Below, in pieces: positions 23,401 through 47,137 of a stretch of DNA of 64,000 nucleotides. The DNA is taken from contig OW285188.1 in assembly GCA_935421135.1 (NCBI GenBank), positions 22,235,233 to 22,299,232 on the forward strand, given 5' to 3'. The notes beneath the pieces are model-generated. The model saw nothing but the letters and a program-made list of their open reading frames with translations, did not search any database and was not told where the DNA came from. Numbering within the stretch: the first letter of the stretch is position 1; each line of letters opens with the position of its first letter. The translations under genes and the position numbers were made by a program. The DNA is from Bugulina stolonifera. Taxonomy: Eukaryota > Bryozoa > Gymnolaemata > Cheilostomatida > Bugulidae.

Positions 23401-26400
23401 TACTGGTACATGTAGGCCTATATACATGTACGTATATATTTCACCCTTGAGTTATTTTACTGACCAGACTACGCGAGTATGGCAAGTATAGCTATTGAAT
23501 TGGTTTTCCTGCATTGACTCCAAGCCTGTTGAAAAGCAGACGCAATATATGGGCATAATAAGGTAGTTCTTGGTATGTCATGTTGGAGCCTGTGTTACCA
23601 CTATTTTCGTAGAACCAACCTGGGTAGCATTGAAGTGCTGATCGCTAAGCTCAAGGTATCTCGTCCAATTGCTATTGACTGGTAGATAAGCATTGCCTAG
23701 TTCCAGCATACCTGCGAATGTAACTGGACTAGGAAAGTGAGCACGAAACTTCTCCCACAACTTTTGATAGACCCTGTGAGTTGCAGCCACATCCTGTGCA
23801 CAGTATCGCATAAGTGCCTGTAAAATAATATTTTACTTATTATATTATTTCGTTTACGACTGGAGAGCTGCGAATGTTTCCTACTTTTATGCGAACTAAT
23901 AAGAGTAAAAATGAACTTCCGGAAAGCAAAATCTTCTAGACACTGAGCCCACGTCAACTGTAATATAAAAATAATAAGTTAGCACAGGAAGCTAAGTGAT
24001 GAAAATCGCAGAATTTCCCCAAGTCTACCAAGTCCGCCCAAAACCAGGTTCGAGCTGTATGCTGGCATGACAAATGATTTTGATACTTAGGCAAAAGCCT
24101 TTAAATATTTCAAGAGCTTGAGAGTTGAATTAAACAAATTTCTTGACAATATCACCACAGGTACCGTCTTGTCAAAGCTTAACACTAGGAATCATGAGCA
24201 ATACAGTGTGGATGGTGTCTTATTACCTGGAAGTCATCTTTAATATCTTGTACAGTTCCCTTCACAAAGGTATCCCGTGCTGACTTTTCCAGTTCCTTTC
24301 CTTCACAATAAAACTGATGAACACGATCTAAACTATTCAGTGATCCTGAATCCATCCAATCAAACATCTAGAGAATTCATCAGATTTGCTGTTGACAGTA
24401 ACTCAAGTACTAGCTACATTACTTACACGTCAATGAGAGAATGTCTAAATTATTTAACAGCAATGGCAATGGTGATGCTAATCAACCAAAGCATACAGAA
24501 AATACTTTCGATGCATTTGCATTTCGTTGCCAATACCATTTTACAAACAAACATTCTGCCTTCTTAGTTTGGGATTCAAATCATAAAAATGGAGGCCTAC
24601 ACAGTGTGTTAGTGTCGCATGTTCCTCTAACAATTTTGATTGAATTAGTAGTGTAATTTGTATCAAATGAATATCACATAATTATACATGATCACCCCTC
24701 CTAAATAGATAATACAAACAGCCAAATACAATATAGTACAGAATCTTAGCAATAAAGACACCACACCCAGAGTTAAGCTATTTTATTAATATAGTTTGTA
24801 ACTTCTCCTCCATGGAGTTGTATTAAAACCATACGTACGATTATATCAGGTGGTCTACCAACTACAGATATTAATGGAATGTTCACAAGCTTACTCCAGA
24901 ACATGTGACAGTATATAATCTGATTCAACTAACTCATTGCATCAATATTATACCTGATAATGTGGATTCCAAGGTTTAGCTCCTCCTTGCTTTTTGTCTT
25001 TAAGATCTGAAACCGACTTGCCTTTCTGTTTAGCCGTATAAAGGACACGTTGGAAGCTTGTGAAACCAGATATAGCTATATGCATTGACATTGTATCCAC
25101 AAACCTCATCTTCGAACCCTGTAGAATACGAGAAAAAACTTAATTTTCAAAGTATATATACAATATAGGTCAATTTAAGAGACCACAAGAATACTATCGT
25201 GCATGTAAATTATATAAAATGTACAAAACACATATTATTTGTCATGCAGAACAAATTCTTATTGCATGAGATGGACAGATCAGTACTTTTATGAGATATT
25301 GCTCCATCATGTACGAGCGATCAAAACTAATATTGTGGCCGACAACAAGACGAGATAACCATTCAATATTCTGTGGGTTGTCAGTAGATTCAGACTCCAT
25401 TGGTATCAAGTCGTTATATCTGGGTGGACGGAGAGAATAGATGAAGTCATCATGGCACAGCCTATCAGAGCACCACGAATACCTAAAATACACATCCCTC
25501 TAATCATTTGCTGTTACACCTTGTAGGGTTCACAGTAAGAATCGTAGACATGATTGCATATAGTTTTATGTATCTACTGTGAGAGTAATCCCCCTCTATT
25601 TTTTTGACAGTGCCATTAGGGAACGAATATACATGTAGATAATTCCAATCTAAAATATATAAAGCATCAACAGGTTGCATAGGCGTAATATACTTAAGGT
25701 TTCTCAAAATCCCTAACACCAAATCTCAGTCCTATCAAACAACAACAAATATTATGGTAGTGGTAAAAGACGTGAGCGTGACGTGAAAATGAAATGGCAT
25801 GAGAAAAAGAAGACAACTCCAACTAAGACTACTAATGTTAGAAATCTCATTTTCACCCCAAACCCCGACCAAAAGCTTTATTCCCGTCTAGTTCCTCCCT
25901 AGCAAAGAGAGTAAAAGGAAAGAGGGATCACTCCGGCCGAAAACTGTCTCCCTCCCGCCTCCAAACGCGGTACGGAGTAAGTAAGGAGTTATGCTACCTT
26001 GTGTGCAAATCCGCTACGATGATTGGCGTTCCGCGGACAAATAAGAAGCGCGTCCGTACAACGAGCTCGTATAAACCCTCTATTTCCATTAACGAGATAT
26101 CAATACAGAATTCTAAATATAGTAATCGTTAAGCTTCGATTACAGTCGAACAGCTATCCAAAATATTAGTAGGAAAATGGCGGGAAAGCTGATCGCGGAA
26201 CGTCGGTACCGCCAAATTGGGCGTATTTGGTGAGACAGGGTATTATCATTGAGTGATCCCTCTTTCCTTTTACCCTCTTTGTCCCTAGTATGGACATTCT
26301 AACGCTAGTTGAAGTTGTCTCCACAGTCTCACGTCATTTATCTCTCACGTCTTTTACCACTACCCCAAATATTACTACATTATTGTAGAACTTTTGTGAA

Positions 26401-27410
26401 ATCTGATACCTGCGGATGTGCTGGGTATATGTAGGGCCTACATGTATGACCCTGACAAAGGGAATACTACCAGGTTGTACCGGAATATCCAGGGTACATT
26501 GCTCACTGGTTACAAACGTATCATATAAGATGACAATAGTTTTAGTAACGTAAGAATGTATAAATAAAGACTTGGTTTTGAATGGAAAATAAATATCTGT
26601 GAGAACATCAAACTTCTGATAAATTGTTTATTAAATGTTAGACATTATGGCAATAGCAGCGCCAATGTGTTAGATACTTATTTTATCTTCCCATTATCGA
26701 TAATAACTATACAAACATACCGCTACAGATTTGTTAGTGAAAAGGTTATCTTCTTACCATGCATCTTTAGAGGCGGCAGTAGCCATTACTGGATAGTTCC
26801 CGTTAACTAACGTTTCAACATCAAATACATAGGCTTTCTCTTCTGGATATGGTACACTATGTACAGTACCATCTGGTTCATATTTGTGCCAACCTCGCTC
26901 ATGCTTCCAAACCTTAGGAGCAGCAGGTAGCGTATACTTGAACATCTCATCAGCTAAATTAATGTATGGTGCAGTCCGCTCCATAGTAATGTTGTGAAAG
27001 TGTTCTCCAATATTTTTTCCTAGATGCATATGATTTACAGTCATAATGGATGGTTTGAACAACATTGTGCAATGAAACAGCAATATAATATTATCTTTTC
27101 AGCTGGATATTGTAAATGTATAACATATTCTACCTTTTAGTGGTGGAAGCTCAAAATCAATATCTGGTAGTTCAATAGTCTTTTTATTCAAAAGGTCATG
27201 TTCTTTCAAATGATTTTCGACCTTTGTCAACACCTCCTTTGTTACTTTCTGCTGATCAGAGCAGCGACCAAACAACTGCTGGTGCAGCGTTTCTGACAGC
27301 ATTTGTATCCCAACTGGATTGTTCCTATGAGATCCACGCTGGCCTCCACCGAAATGTGTACAATATCCAACTCGAGGAATGAAGCGGAAGTGTCCCACTT
27401 TCATCTCCAA
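14405..27410 (-). CDS. POLG: Mitochondrial DNA polymerase gamma, catalytic subunit (complete, 22 exons, 1121 aa)
   Basis: Replicates and proofreads mitochondrial DNA. Exons: 27410-27134, 27019-26758, 25482-25287, 25118-24954, 24367-24227, 23817-23620, 23032-22880, 22622-22501, 22050-21887, 21799-21718, 21412-21232, 20835-20716, 19826-19669, 19061-18890, 18769-18634, 18354-18248, 16829-16669, 16316-16181, 16067-15958, 15520-15379, 15000-14883, 14469-14405. The total is 3366 nt, in frame. Seen: basic N-terminus suited to mitochondrial import, Exo I FDVETL, Exo [12 protein letters not shown], Exo [13 protein letters not shown], Pol [17 protein letters not shown], Pol [14 protein letters not shown], Pol [11 protein letters not shown], and a C-terminus matching the animal family ([13 protein letters not shown]). 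It is shorter than human POLG (1239 aa): about 45 residues are missing between ATKG and GGSESEMF. Two introns carry splice-junction repeats. Confidence 0.96.
19090..19237 (-). mobile_element. tRNA-derived SINE head in POLG intron
   Basis: The minus strand has a pol III A-box-like TGGCTCTATTGGTTAGTG (19231-19214) and a B-box-like GGTTTCGAATC (19178-19168), spaced as in tRNA-derived SINEs, followed by an unrelated tail. There is no cloverleaf with a proper acceptor stem, so it is not a functional tRNA gene. Confidence 0.6.
20110..20626. mobile_element. MITE, Tc1/mariner-like (TA target duplication)
   Basis: A 517-bp element in a POLG intron with inverted ends CCCTAAAAGCAGA and TCTGCTTTTAGGG, flanked by TA on both sides. 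Subterminal tracts rich in TTTGCGA/TCGCGA are also inverted. No transposase. Confidence 0.75.
21113..21231. repeat. 32-bp tandem repeat made of a POLG 5' splice site
   Basis: Three imperfect copies follow POLG exon 21412-21232. On the coding strand the junction CAACAGCAG|GTACTTGTC recurs every 32 bp. One copy has CAG|CTACTT (dead) and one CACAG|GTACTT. Confidence 0.88.
22077..22113. repeat. Duplicate of a POLG 3' splice site and exon start
   Basis: A degenerate copy of the start of POLG exon 22050-21887 lies 57 bp upstream in the intron. ATGGTACAGTGA is retained, but the acceptor has become GCAT and lacks AG. Confidence 0.7.
22130..22500. repeat. 50-bp minisatellite made of the end of a POLG exon plus its 5' splice site
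   Basis: About seven copies follow exon 22622-22501, at 22451, 22401, 22351, 22301 and more diverged ones near 22252, 22190 and 22130. Coding-strand unit: CATGCCTGGTGTACCTAG|GTAATAC. The units starting at 22351 and 22301 have lost the G of GT. A used decoy would read AGG TAA, a stop. Confidence 0.93.
25755..26366. mobile_element. ~610-bp MITE with long inverted ends in POLG intron
   Basis: Ends are inverted (GTAGTGGTAAAAGACGTGAG on the left, its complement on the right). A second inner inverted pair (AAAGAGGGATCACTC near 25920 and its complement near 26252) indicates long, partly decayed terminal repeats. AAATATT flanks both sides, a 7-8 bp duplication compatible with hAT-type insertion. The GC-richer core holds no long ORF. 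Confidence 0.7.
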
Positions 27411-29736
27411 ATCGTGAGATAATGTGATTAGAAGATACTATTCTTCTCACAGATAGGTGTTTGTTGGACTATAATCCCATAACTTGTGTCAAGTCCAAGA
27501 ATAAAACTATAAAATAACATCATTAGAGGCACAGTGAAAATTTAAACTTATCTGTAAGGTAATAACACATCAAGGTAAAACTTGGAAAACATAAACGTAT
27601 GGTATAAGGCTTGTGGCTATAAGATTGTGAAATTTTGAATTAGCTGTAAGTTTTCGTGATTGTCTTATCTAGATAAAAAATCTAGATGTCAATCAGCAGC
27701 CAACAGGATGCATGCATGATACCCTAGCATATAGGTTAGCCCAATTCACTGCAAGAAATATATTCCTAGTTATTGCTATCACCACAAAAGGCATGATTGT
27801 TGAAATTAAAATAAACAATTCTAAGTTTAATTCAAATAAAATTAAATAGAAAATAATTCAAATTGAAATTGGGACAGATTTAATTACAATTTGAATTTAA
27901 TAATTGGCTAAACCTAACACACTTTGCTTATAACTTTTTTAACTTTTAGACTCACGGAGAGAATCAAAGTTGGGGGAAATTACCTTCGAACAGCTGAGAT
28001 GCCTGTATTACATTTAAATTACTAAAATTCAGAGCCACATGGCTCTGTCAAAACATTATTATTAAAAACAGGAATTCCACACGTGCTAGTTACCCTCCAA
28101 AAACGCACTTAACCTTGGCGTCTACGGCACAACTTGTCTTATATTAGGATTAGGCGCTCACTGCTAACTTTATCGTAAATAAGCAGCGCCCGTAAACTCT
28201 GTAGTTTACTTCTGAGAACCTTGCGCTATGCAGGCAAAGTTTGGCTAACGATATCTTCCCGCAGGAGAGGTTACAAACATAGAGTTACAAAAGCCGAAGA
28301 CTTCCATGCGATTCAAAGGGGTATATACCCCTTTGATGCGATTGAGAGTCAATTCCAATAAACCAAAGTTTCTATATATAAACTGTAACTAGACTTCAGC
28401 TCAAAATGTCATGTTTGTTATATTATATCTTTTATGTACCTTTTTGCTCCAGCCCTGTCAGACTCAGAACCACACTTCAGTGGCCAAATCCCAACCTCAA
28501 GTTTATTTAGCCTTTTCCTTTCGATATAATTATATAATAATAATTAGTTATATATATTTTTTAATATTTATTTAATATCTATATGTTTATTTTACAATAA
28601 AAAATCAATACAGAGTCAAATCAAATTAAGAATAATTTACCATAAGATTAAATCAAATGGTAAAAATTAAATAAATAATTATATTAATATAAATATTAAT
28701 ATTATTATCATTATATGATTATTTAATTATCTTATGAAATAATATATTGTTGAAATACATGTAATCTAATAAAAGCTCTAAAAATATACCAACGTTTGCA
28801 TTGAATATTAATCTAATTGCTATATAATCGTTATAAATATTAATATTGGGTATAGGGCATAGGCGTGAAATTTAAATTGAATGCATAACCAAAGTGAAAC
28901 TAGAAGATTCACATTTATCACATTGGCATTGAACTAGATCTAGCCTACTAACTGTACCCTCAGATCTTACTACTAAGTATACTATTTTGTTATAAAATAC
29001 AATTCAATATTTATTTAATATATATATAGCATGTATATGCACTCATAGATGCACCGGCCACAGATGGTGAAAGGACTAGGTGGTGTGGTAGTTAACCTAA
29101 ATTTAAAATTAATATATTGTTAATCTGATCCCAATCTGTGACCATTTTTCTGCATATACATTCTGACCAATTTGATCTTTCTTAGCTATTTTTGAAAATG
29201 TGTATTGTGTGCATATGTAGTTGAAACTCACTAAGAATATGTTGATTGAATTTTAACCGTGTTGATGATGCCATATATTGTTTTGCTTCCAGTGAACAGG
29301 GACTAAACATGCACAGACCTTCATGTGGATATAAATAGTTGACTTAGGAAACCTATGCAAATTTTGGGTTTAATAAAGGTAAGAATATATAAGTATTCAA
29401 AATTGATTGAAAATATGAGAAATATCTTTAGTCATTACAAGATGCTTTATACATCTGTGGTAACATAGGCAACATGAGACTACTAATAAAATGAGGCATA
29501 CTATATTTGATTGTTCCTTCAAAAAATAAATTATTACATATATACCTACATGTACATGTATTGTTATGAGCTAAAAATATCGTGCTCAAGTTCAACCAGT
29601 TTACTACCAATCATGGCAGACACAAGCCATCAACCAGTAGGCCCACATAATCACAATATAAAACAGAACAAGGATAAAACAGTGATGTTTGTCCCAAATA
29701 TAAATTCTGTTTACGTATTTTGTCTAGAATGCCGCA
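27411..29736. other. Divergent POLG / DNAJC30 intergenic region
   Basis: About 2.3 kb with no convincing exon. 28500-28830 is very AT-rich (ATTTAAT/ATAAT runs). The stretch 28090-28330 is less AT-rich. It should contain both promoters; no TATA box can be assigned with confidence. Confidence 0.5.
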
Positions 29737-30450
29737 ATGATTGGTGCCGTGAAGTCCTACCTCAGGCCTGGTCTCCACACCAGCAATCTGCAATCAATTT
29801 CATTGATTAACCAACACTGGCAAGAATTTCACAGTTCTGCTGTCAAGTTTCACAAGCGCAGCAGCATCACTTATTACTACGATGTCTTAGAAATTACTCC
29901 CAAGGCTACACACAAAGAAATCAAGTCCGCATTCTACAGACTTTCTAAGATTTATCATCCAGATTCTAATGTTGCTAGTTCATCAGCAGAGAGGTTCCAT
30001 GAAATAACAGAAGCATATGACATATTAGGCAATCATTTATCTCGTAAAAGATATGACCGTGGTCTACTAAGATCCACACCGTCGCAGAGACACCCAGTTA
30101 GGGAAGAGACTAAAGATGACAGTTTTAGACATAGACCTTTCAAAGGCAGAGGTCCTATAATGACTGGAAAAACCAAGTATTATGATTTTGATGAATACTA
30201 TAAGCAACATTATGGCGAGCATGTGCTTCATCAGTTCAAAAAGAAACATTCAACTCACAAGCAGAACAGGCGGCAAGAAAGAAGAGAACCTTATAGTGAA
30301 GATATACCAATTGATTGGCAACAAATAAAATCTGCAAACAGATCCTTCTTCTCCATCGTAGGAATTATCTTTATTGTGTTTGCTTGTGTTTCTTCCAGTA
30401 AAATAGTTAAGGAACTTGAAAGTACTTCTGCCAAGCCACCAGACAGATAA
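29737..30450 (+). CDS. DNAJC30: Mitochondrial DnaJ/Hsp40 protein, DNAJC30-like (237 aa, single exon)
   Basis: Type III J-domain protein, likely of the mitochondrial inner membrane. Seen: an N-terminus of about 45 residues rich in Ser, His, Lys and Arg without acidic clusters, fitting a mitochondrial presequence; a J domain at about residues 47-110 with YYDVLEI, the HPD triad in IYHPDSN and YDILG; a basic, tyrosine-rich middle; and one hydrophobic helix near residues 204-222 before a short tail. Human DNAJC30 has the same order, similar length (226 aa) and is also intronless. An AATAAA lies at about 30534. The start was chosen because upstream in-frame sequence adds nothing conserved. In mammals it binds ATP synthase and also acts in complex I repair; that role here is inferred. 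Confidence 0.88.
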   Translation: MIGAVKSYLRPGLHTSNLQSISLINQHWQEFHSSAVKFHKRSSITYYYDVLEITPKATHKEIKSAFYRLSKIYHPDSNVASSSAERFHEITEAYDILGNHLSRKRYDRGLLRSTPSQRHPVREETKDDSFRHRPFKGRGPIMTGKTKYYDFDEYYKQHYGEHVLHQFKKKHSTHKQNRRQERREPYSEDIPIDWQQIKSANRSFFSIVGIIFIVFACVSSSKIVKELESTSAKPPDR

Positions 30451-30914
30451 CAGTTTGAATTTAGCTACAGTTATAATATTTATTAATGCCCATTTAATAA
30501 TTTTTTGAACTTTTTAAGTTTTATTGTTAAGATAAATAAAAAAATAAAAGTACTCTAGTTAATAGGTAACAAGGTATGCTACACCGTTTATGATAATAGT
30601 ATAGCTTTTATGATAATAGTATAGCGGACACAATGATGGAAAAGTGGGCAATGTTTAGATTACTATAAAGATGTCATCTTCACAACAAGCCCCTACAAAC
30701 ATTTTTCACATAAATGTTCATTTATTATACATATAGTTTCCACAAGGGATGAATAGGTGTATCTGGTTTGGATATAATAACTGGAATAGTCCAATTTATT
30801 CTAAAAAGGGATCCCTTTGAAATAAAAGGCATCTCTGTAGCAACATTTAGACAAGTAGTCTTTTGCTAAACACCAATTGAATAGTCGTCTATCTTGGGCA
30901 GAACCTGTCGTTGA
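30451..30914. other. Convergent 3' region between DNAJC30 and VPS37
   Basis: About 460 bp. A plus-strand AATAAA near 30534 and a minus-strand AATAAA near 30720 would serve the two converging genes. A 19-bp direct repeat (TTTATGATAATAGTATAGC) occurs twice at about 30587-30625. Confidence 0.6.
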
Positions 30915-32478
30915 TTAATTTGATACAGGAGGCATCTGAAGCTGTGGCATTGCTGTGTTGTATATAGGATAAGGAGTGTTAGCCGGTGCTCTTGCAGGTG
31001 GATAGCCCGTGTGGTGAATAGAAGCGGCTGGCGTGTGTACACTACCACCCCAGGTACTATGATTCGTATGTTGTTGTATCATTTCACCTAGTTTTTCAGA
31101 TTTAATTTTCAGTAAATGTGTTTGTGTTCGTTCTTCAATGTAGCGATCCAGAAATGCATCACAGTCAATTTCCTTGTCAAGAAATGACTCGCTCAGTCGC
31201 TGCAACAAAATAAAAAAACAGGAAGTGCTACACTGAACAATTGGGATCCACTAAGAAATTCAAATAATAGGAGTAATTCCAATGAGTAGAATGTCAGTTT
31301 TCATATTGAACTGACTTAGTTTGCCTTCATAAACAAAGTCTATCCAAAATATAACAAAAGTGAAAGAAGACGTAATTTTAAATTGGCCACTGCTTAACAT
31401 TTCAATTATATTTGAAGAAATGAATTAATTTTTCAGCAGTCAGCACCATGTGAATATGGACATTTGTAAGTTATTTATCATAATTCGAAGTTTTCTTCTC
31501 CTACCTTAGGAAAGTATTTCAGGAGAGGACAACTTAGAATTAAAATAAATGTTCTACGTGTATGATCTATGTAGACAATAGAGTAACGCATGTACAATGT
31601 ATATAAATGTTCTTACATCTGTTTCTTCTTCACTTTGAGCAGCTTTTGTTTGCAGTAAAGCATGTGTTGTGTCCAATGACTGACCTTGAGGATTTGAGTC
31701 TGTAATAAGTTGATACAAGTTAGATATAATACAGTCATGTAGTTCGAGATAGGAACAGCTCCAACTTACAACTAGTTGACCAAACAAAGTGGAGAAGCAA
31801 GTTAGAAACATTACCATGGTGCATTCACCTAAAACTGATCTGAGAGTGTCATACTCCTCTTTTAACTTGCTAGCTTTCTCATATTGCAGTGCAAGAAATT
31901 CTCGACCTTGTCTCAATTTGGGTTCCATCCTCATGTTGTACTCGGCTAAACTTTTGTTGCTTGCTACAATGATTTCCTTATCTGCTCCTAAATTCTTCAC
32001 CTAATATTTGAAGTAATTGGGTACAATTATTAACCAACAGAAAATTACCGTCAAAATCATACAAGCTGATTAAATTACACAGCACATTATGCACAATTTG
32101 CAGAGCTGGGTCCAAGTCAGACTTGAATCGTAAATCCATTTCTGGAATTTTGGAGACATGTCTAGTCAAAGTCAAGTGTGTGCCCCCTCAAATCAAGTCA
32201 CCTTGCAGTGCAAGTCTGAAGTTCAAGTCAAAATTCAAGTTAGGTTGTACCTGGAAACTTTATTTACATTGCCATTAGGCGACTATATTATGCTAAACTC
32301 TTCTGTAACTTGCCTGTTCCTGGTCAGATATTAAATCTTCTAGCTTTTCCTCACTGTCATTTAATTCTTGAAGTGTATCTTTCTCTAGAAATCTTAGCAC
32401 ACCGAGAGCCGCGTCTTCGTTAAGAGCCATTGTATTGGATTGAGAACTAATTCGAACTAAGGTGTTATCCCGTTGCAT
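30915..32478 (-). CDS. VPS37: ESCRT-I subunit VPS37 (234 aa, 4 exons)
   Basis: Part of ESCRT-I, which sorts ubiquitinated cargo into multivesicular bodies. Exons: 32478-32314, 32000-31829, 31699-31617, 31199-30915 (705 nt, in frame). The Mod(r)/VPS37 domain fills the first ~170 residues: an N-terminal helix with LEKDTLQELNDSEEKLEDL, a long coiled coil (NKSLAEYNMRMEPKLRQGR) and the conserved SESFLDKEIDCDAFLDRYIEER hairpin. The tail after QQHTNH is Pro/Ala/His-rich, as in metazoan VPS37B/C, and probably unstructured. The first intron has a GC donor (GAACAG|GCAAGT). Two Met codons precede the domain (MQRD and, 16 codons on, MALNED); the first is used here. It cannot be assigned to a vertebrate A-D paralogue. 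Confidence 0.9.
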
Positions 32479-35413
32479 GATCCGAAAGATTCAAGCACCT
32501 GTAGGAAATGCAATGGCGTATATACAAACCAACTGAGACCAAAATTATTGTTTTGTGATATGAAATAGTGTAGGCCCATATGTTGGCAGTTGATTGAACA
32601 TAAGATGCTTCATTGGATCTTCCTCTCCAAAAATGATGCCAATAAATTAGTTAGTTTGGAGTACAATATGCTCTAGAAGCTTTTGAGACGATAATCGCTA
32701 GTGTATTATTGCTCTATAAAGAGGTCTTATATAACATTGTATAGACAATATCACCATTCATATTGATTAATATTTTCAATAGTGGCAGTAGAATTCTGTC
32801 TAGACTCCTAGTGACAATAATTAATGAACTTTACATTACAACTTTACAATCTTCTACATGCCATGATTCATTTGCAGGCTATCCGAGTGGAGCTACTCAG
32901 TACTTGAACCAACCCAAAAATTATTAGTACAAATGGCTGATACACATCATTATTATATATATATTATTATCTGAGAATTTATTATTATTATCTATTAGCA
33001 AATGCATAAATAATAAACATACCAGATGTGAGATGCATTTCGTACTTAACTGCTAACTGATGAAGAGACAGACCCTTCAAGGTCATGCTCCACTAATATC
33101 AAATCATATATTATACTGATTTGAAATCAAAATATGACCTTCACTTCCCCTAATGAGAGGTCTAAATGATTAAACACAAACTTAACTAGAACTAGAACCG
33201 AATTAGAGGGAAGCTTCTCAGATATTAACTGATGGCCAACCCATAACAAAACGTATTGGCAGTCAGTGTTACTCGTGTTCATAGTGAGTCATTGTCAAGT
33301 AAAACAATAAACTATAATAGTATAAGTAATAAGTATATAATTAATTATCTAATCTTATGTAATAGTTGAGTAGTCCAAGGAGTAGTCTTGTCTAACAATA
33401 CAATACAATTGTCACTAAACTAACTTGTACATGAGAACCACTAGCACTACAGCACTGTTTTAAACAGAATTATTAAATTAGGCTCTAAGGTAACTTTTTA
33501 TAAGTCAGGCACAGTCACTCACAGCGAACTTTACTTTAGTAGAGAATTACTTAACCCAAAATGAGCTATAAGAATCATGTAAATAGTATCTTTGTGGAGT
33601 TCATAGAGTTCACAAGAAAAACAGGAAATCACCAAATAAATTTCGAAAGGAACTCCAACAACCAAGGATAGATAAGTCTTGATAAAATACAAACCCAGAT
33701 TAATGCGCGAATGAAAAAGTTCAGTTTAAATTTTGCCATTTATTAGTTTTATCAAGTTTAAACAATTTAAGACATGTACTGTAATGCATTAAATTTTATC
33801 TAACGGCAGTTTTTAATTTAATACCAACCATTTGTAAATGATAAAAGTGCAGTGTACTAATCTCTATGTCAGCCATGTTAATTTTGCTCTTCTCTATCAT
33901 TGTATATAATTATCATTACATTGAATAGGATTATGGAGTTTGTGAAATAGCTGCAGATGCTCACTTGGTGTGCTAATATACAATGCGTTTTCTGGTTTGT
34001 AATATGGATGAATTACTTGTAAGTATGTGTACATCTCATCTGTCTACTTGTAAAGAGACGCTTTTACTGATAGTTTACCCACAAAAAAGTTGAGTCTACA
34101 GTGGGAGCGAGACTTGGGCTAAGAGCCACAGTGTCAGTGTCGTGTGCCAGTTATAGTTTATTCTGATTTCTACCCTCATTTAGATTGTTTAGTGTAGTCA
34201 GTAGCCTATTATATGCTTTTGTTATTTTCACTTGCATTTAATAATTAATGTTTTAACCTATATTAATATAATATTTCCATTTTATTTTTAATTGAATAAG
34301 ATAAGTCATAGAATTCCAAGAAGAAATTTATAATTAAAATCAAAATTTTTATTTTATTTTTAATAGATGGTGTAACAGATAACTAATGTAACAGAAAATT
34401 GTCTACTGTGCTGTCACTGTTGGATTGTAGTATAATAGAATGAGTGTAGGTGAATGCCATCAGGTGTTGTGTGAATTTCACACTATTGGTCTTAATAATG
34501 CTGTTTGTGAATACAATAAGCTTGTTGGTAAAGTTTTAATAAAACCAAGTGAAACGTGCTGCTTCAATCAACTAATTGATATGTGTCTTTAGGTCTACAT
34601 AATTATGTGAATGAAATTATAGTCTACAAATTGTTCACATGTGTTAGGGAGATTGGCTACAAAAAATGTTTGCTGTGAGCTAAGTTATTCATTTACCAAC
34701 AATACTGTTGTAATGTAGACCTATAACGAAGTGTTAATGTTTCCATGAGGCTAGCCTTCAATCAATCCCTTTTTCATTTCAACTAGCGCTATATCACACT
34801 GCTGCTTTACTCATGAATATATTTACCATGTACATGGATCTAATGTAGCATGGTCTTCAATCACATGACTTAGTTCAACGTATGCCACATGGCAATTGGT
34901 GTATAAGCCATAGTATAGAGATTTTTAAAAGTTTAGTTCACATTTGGCATTTGTTGCGGTAACTCTGATGCTGGAAGGTTTCATGCTCTTCAGTTTATAA
35001 GCGTAATAGTTTGAGCCTTTAATACAATATATAAAACTTATTTCTTTTAAAGTTGATTTTATCGAAATTGTACAAATTGGTAGTTGCACAAGTTGTTAGA
35101 AATTGTTTATGGTCCCCTGCGTCTTAACCTCCAATAGCAATGTTGGAAATAGACCTAGGCCTAAATACAGTATATAGACAGCATGGATAATATAAACTTC
35201 TTATATTTGCACGGTAATTTATGATAGCCAGTTCTCCCTATAAATTCATAATTTGCTGTACAACAAAAGACAATTGTGTATGCATATAATATGTAGACTA
35301 AGCTAGTTGACAATAGCAAATGTGTAACTAGTTGGCACTGCAGTGATGGAAAGGTTTACTAATGATCTATTGTAGTTCCCAGTGAATCAGCTCTAGTCAG
35401 ACATCACTGTAAA
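32479..35413. other. Divergent VPS37 / KAT6 intergenic region
   Basis: About 2.9 kb of AT-rich sequence without a supported exon, RNA gene or clear repeat family; it should hold the VPS37 and KAT6 promoters. Only poor short ORFs are present. Confidence 0.5.
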
Positions 35414-47137
<11,724 letters not shown>

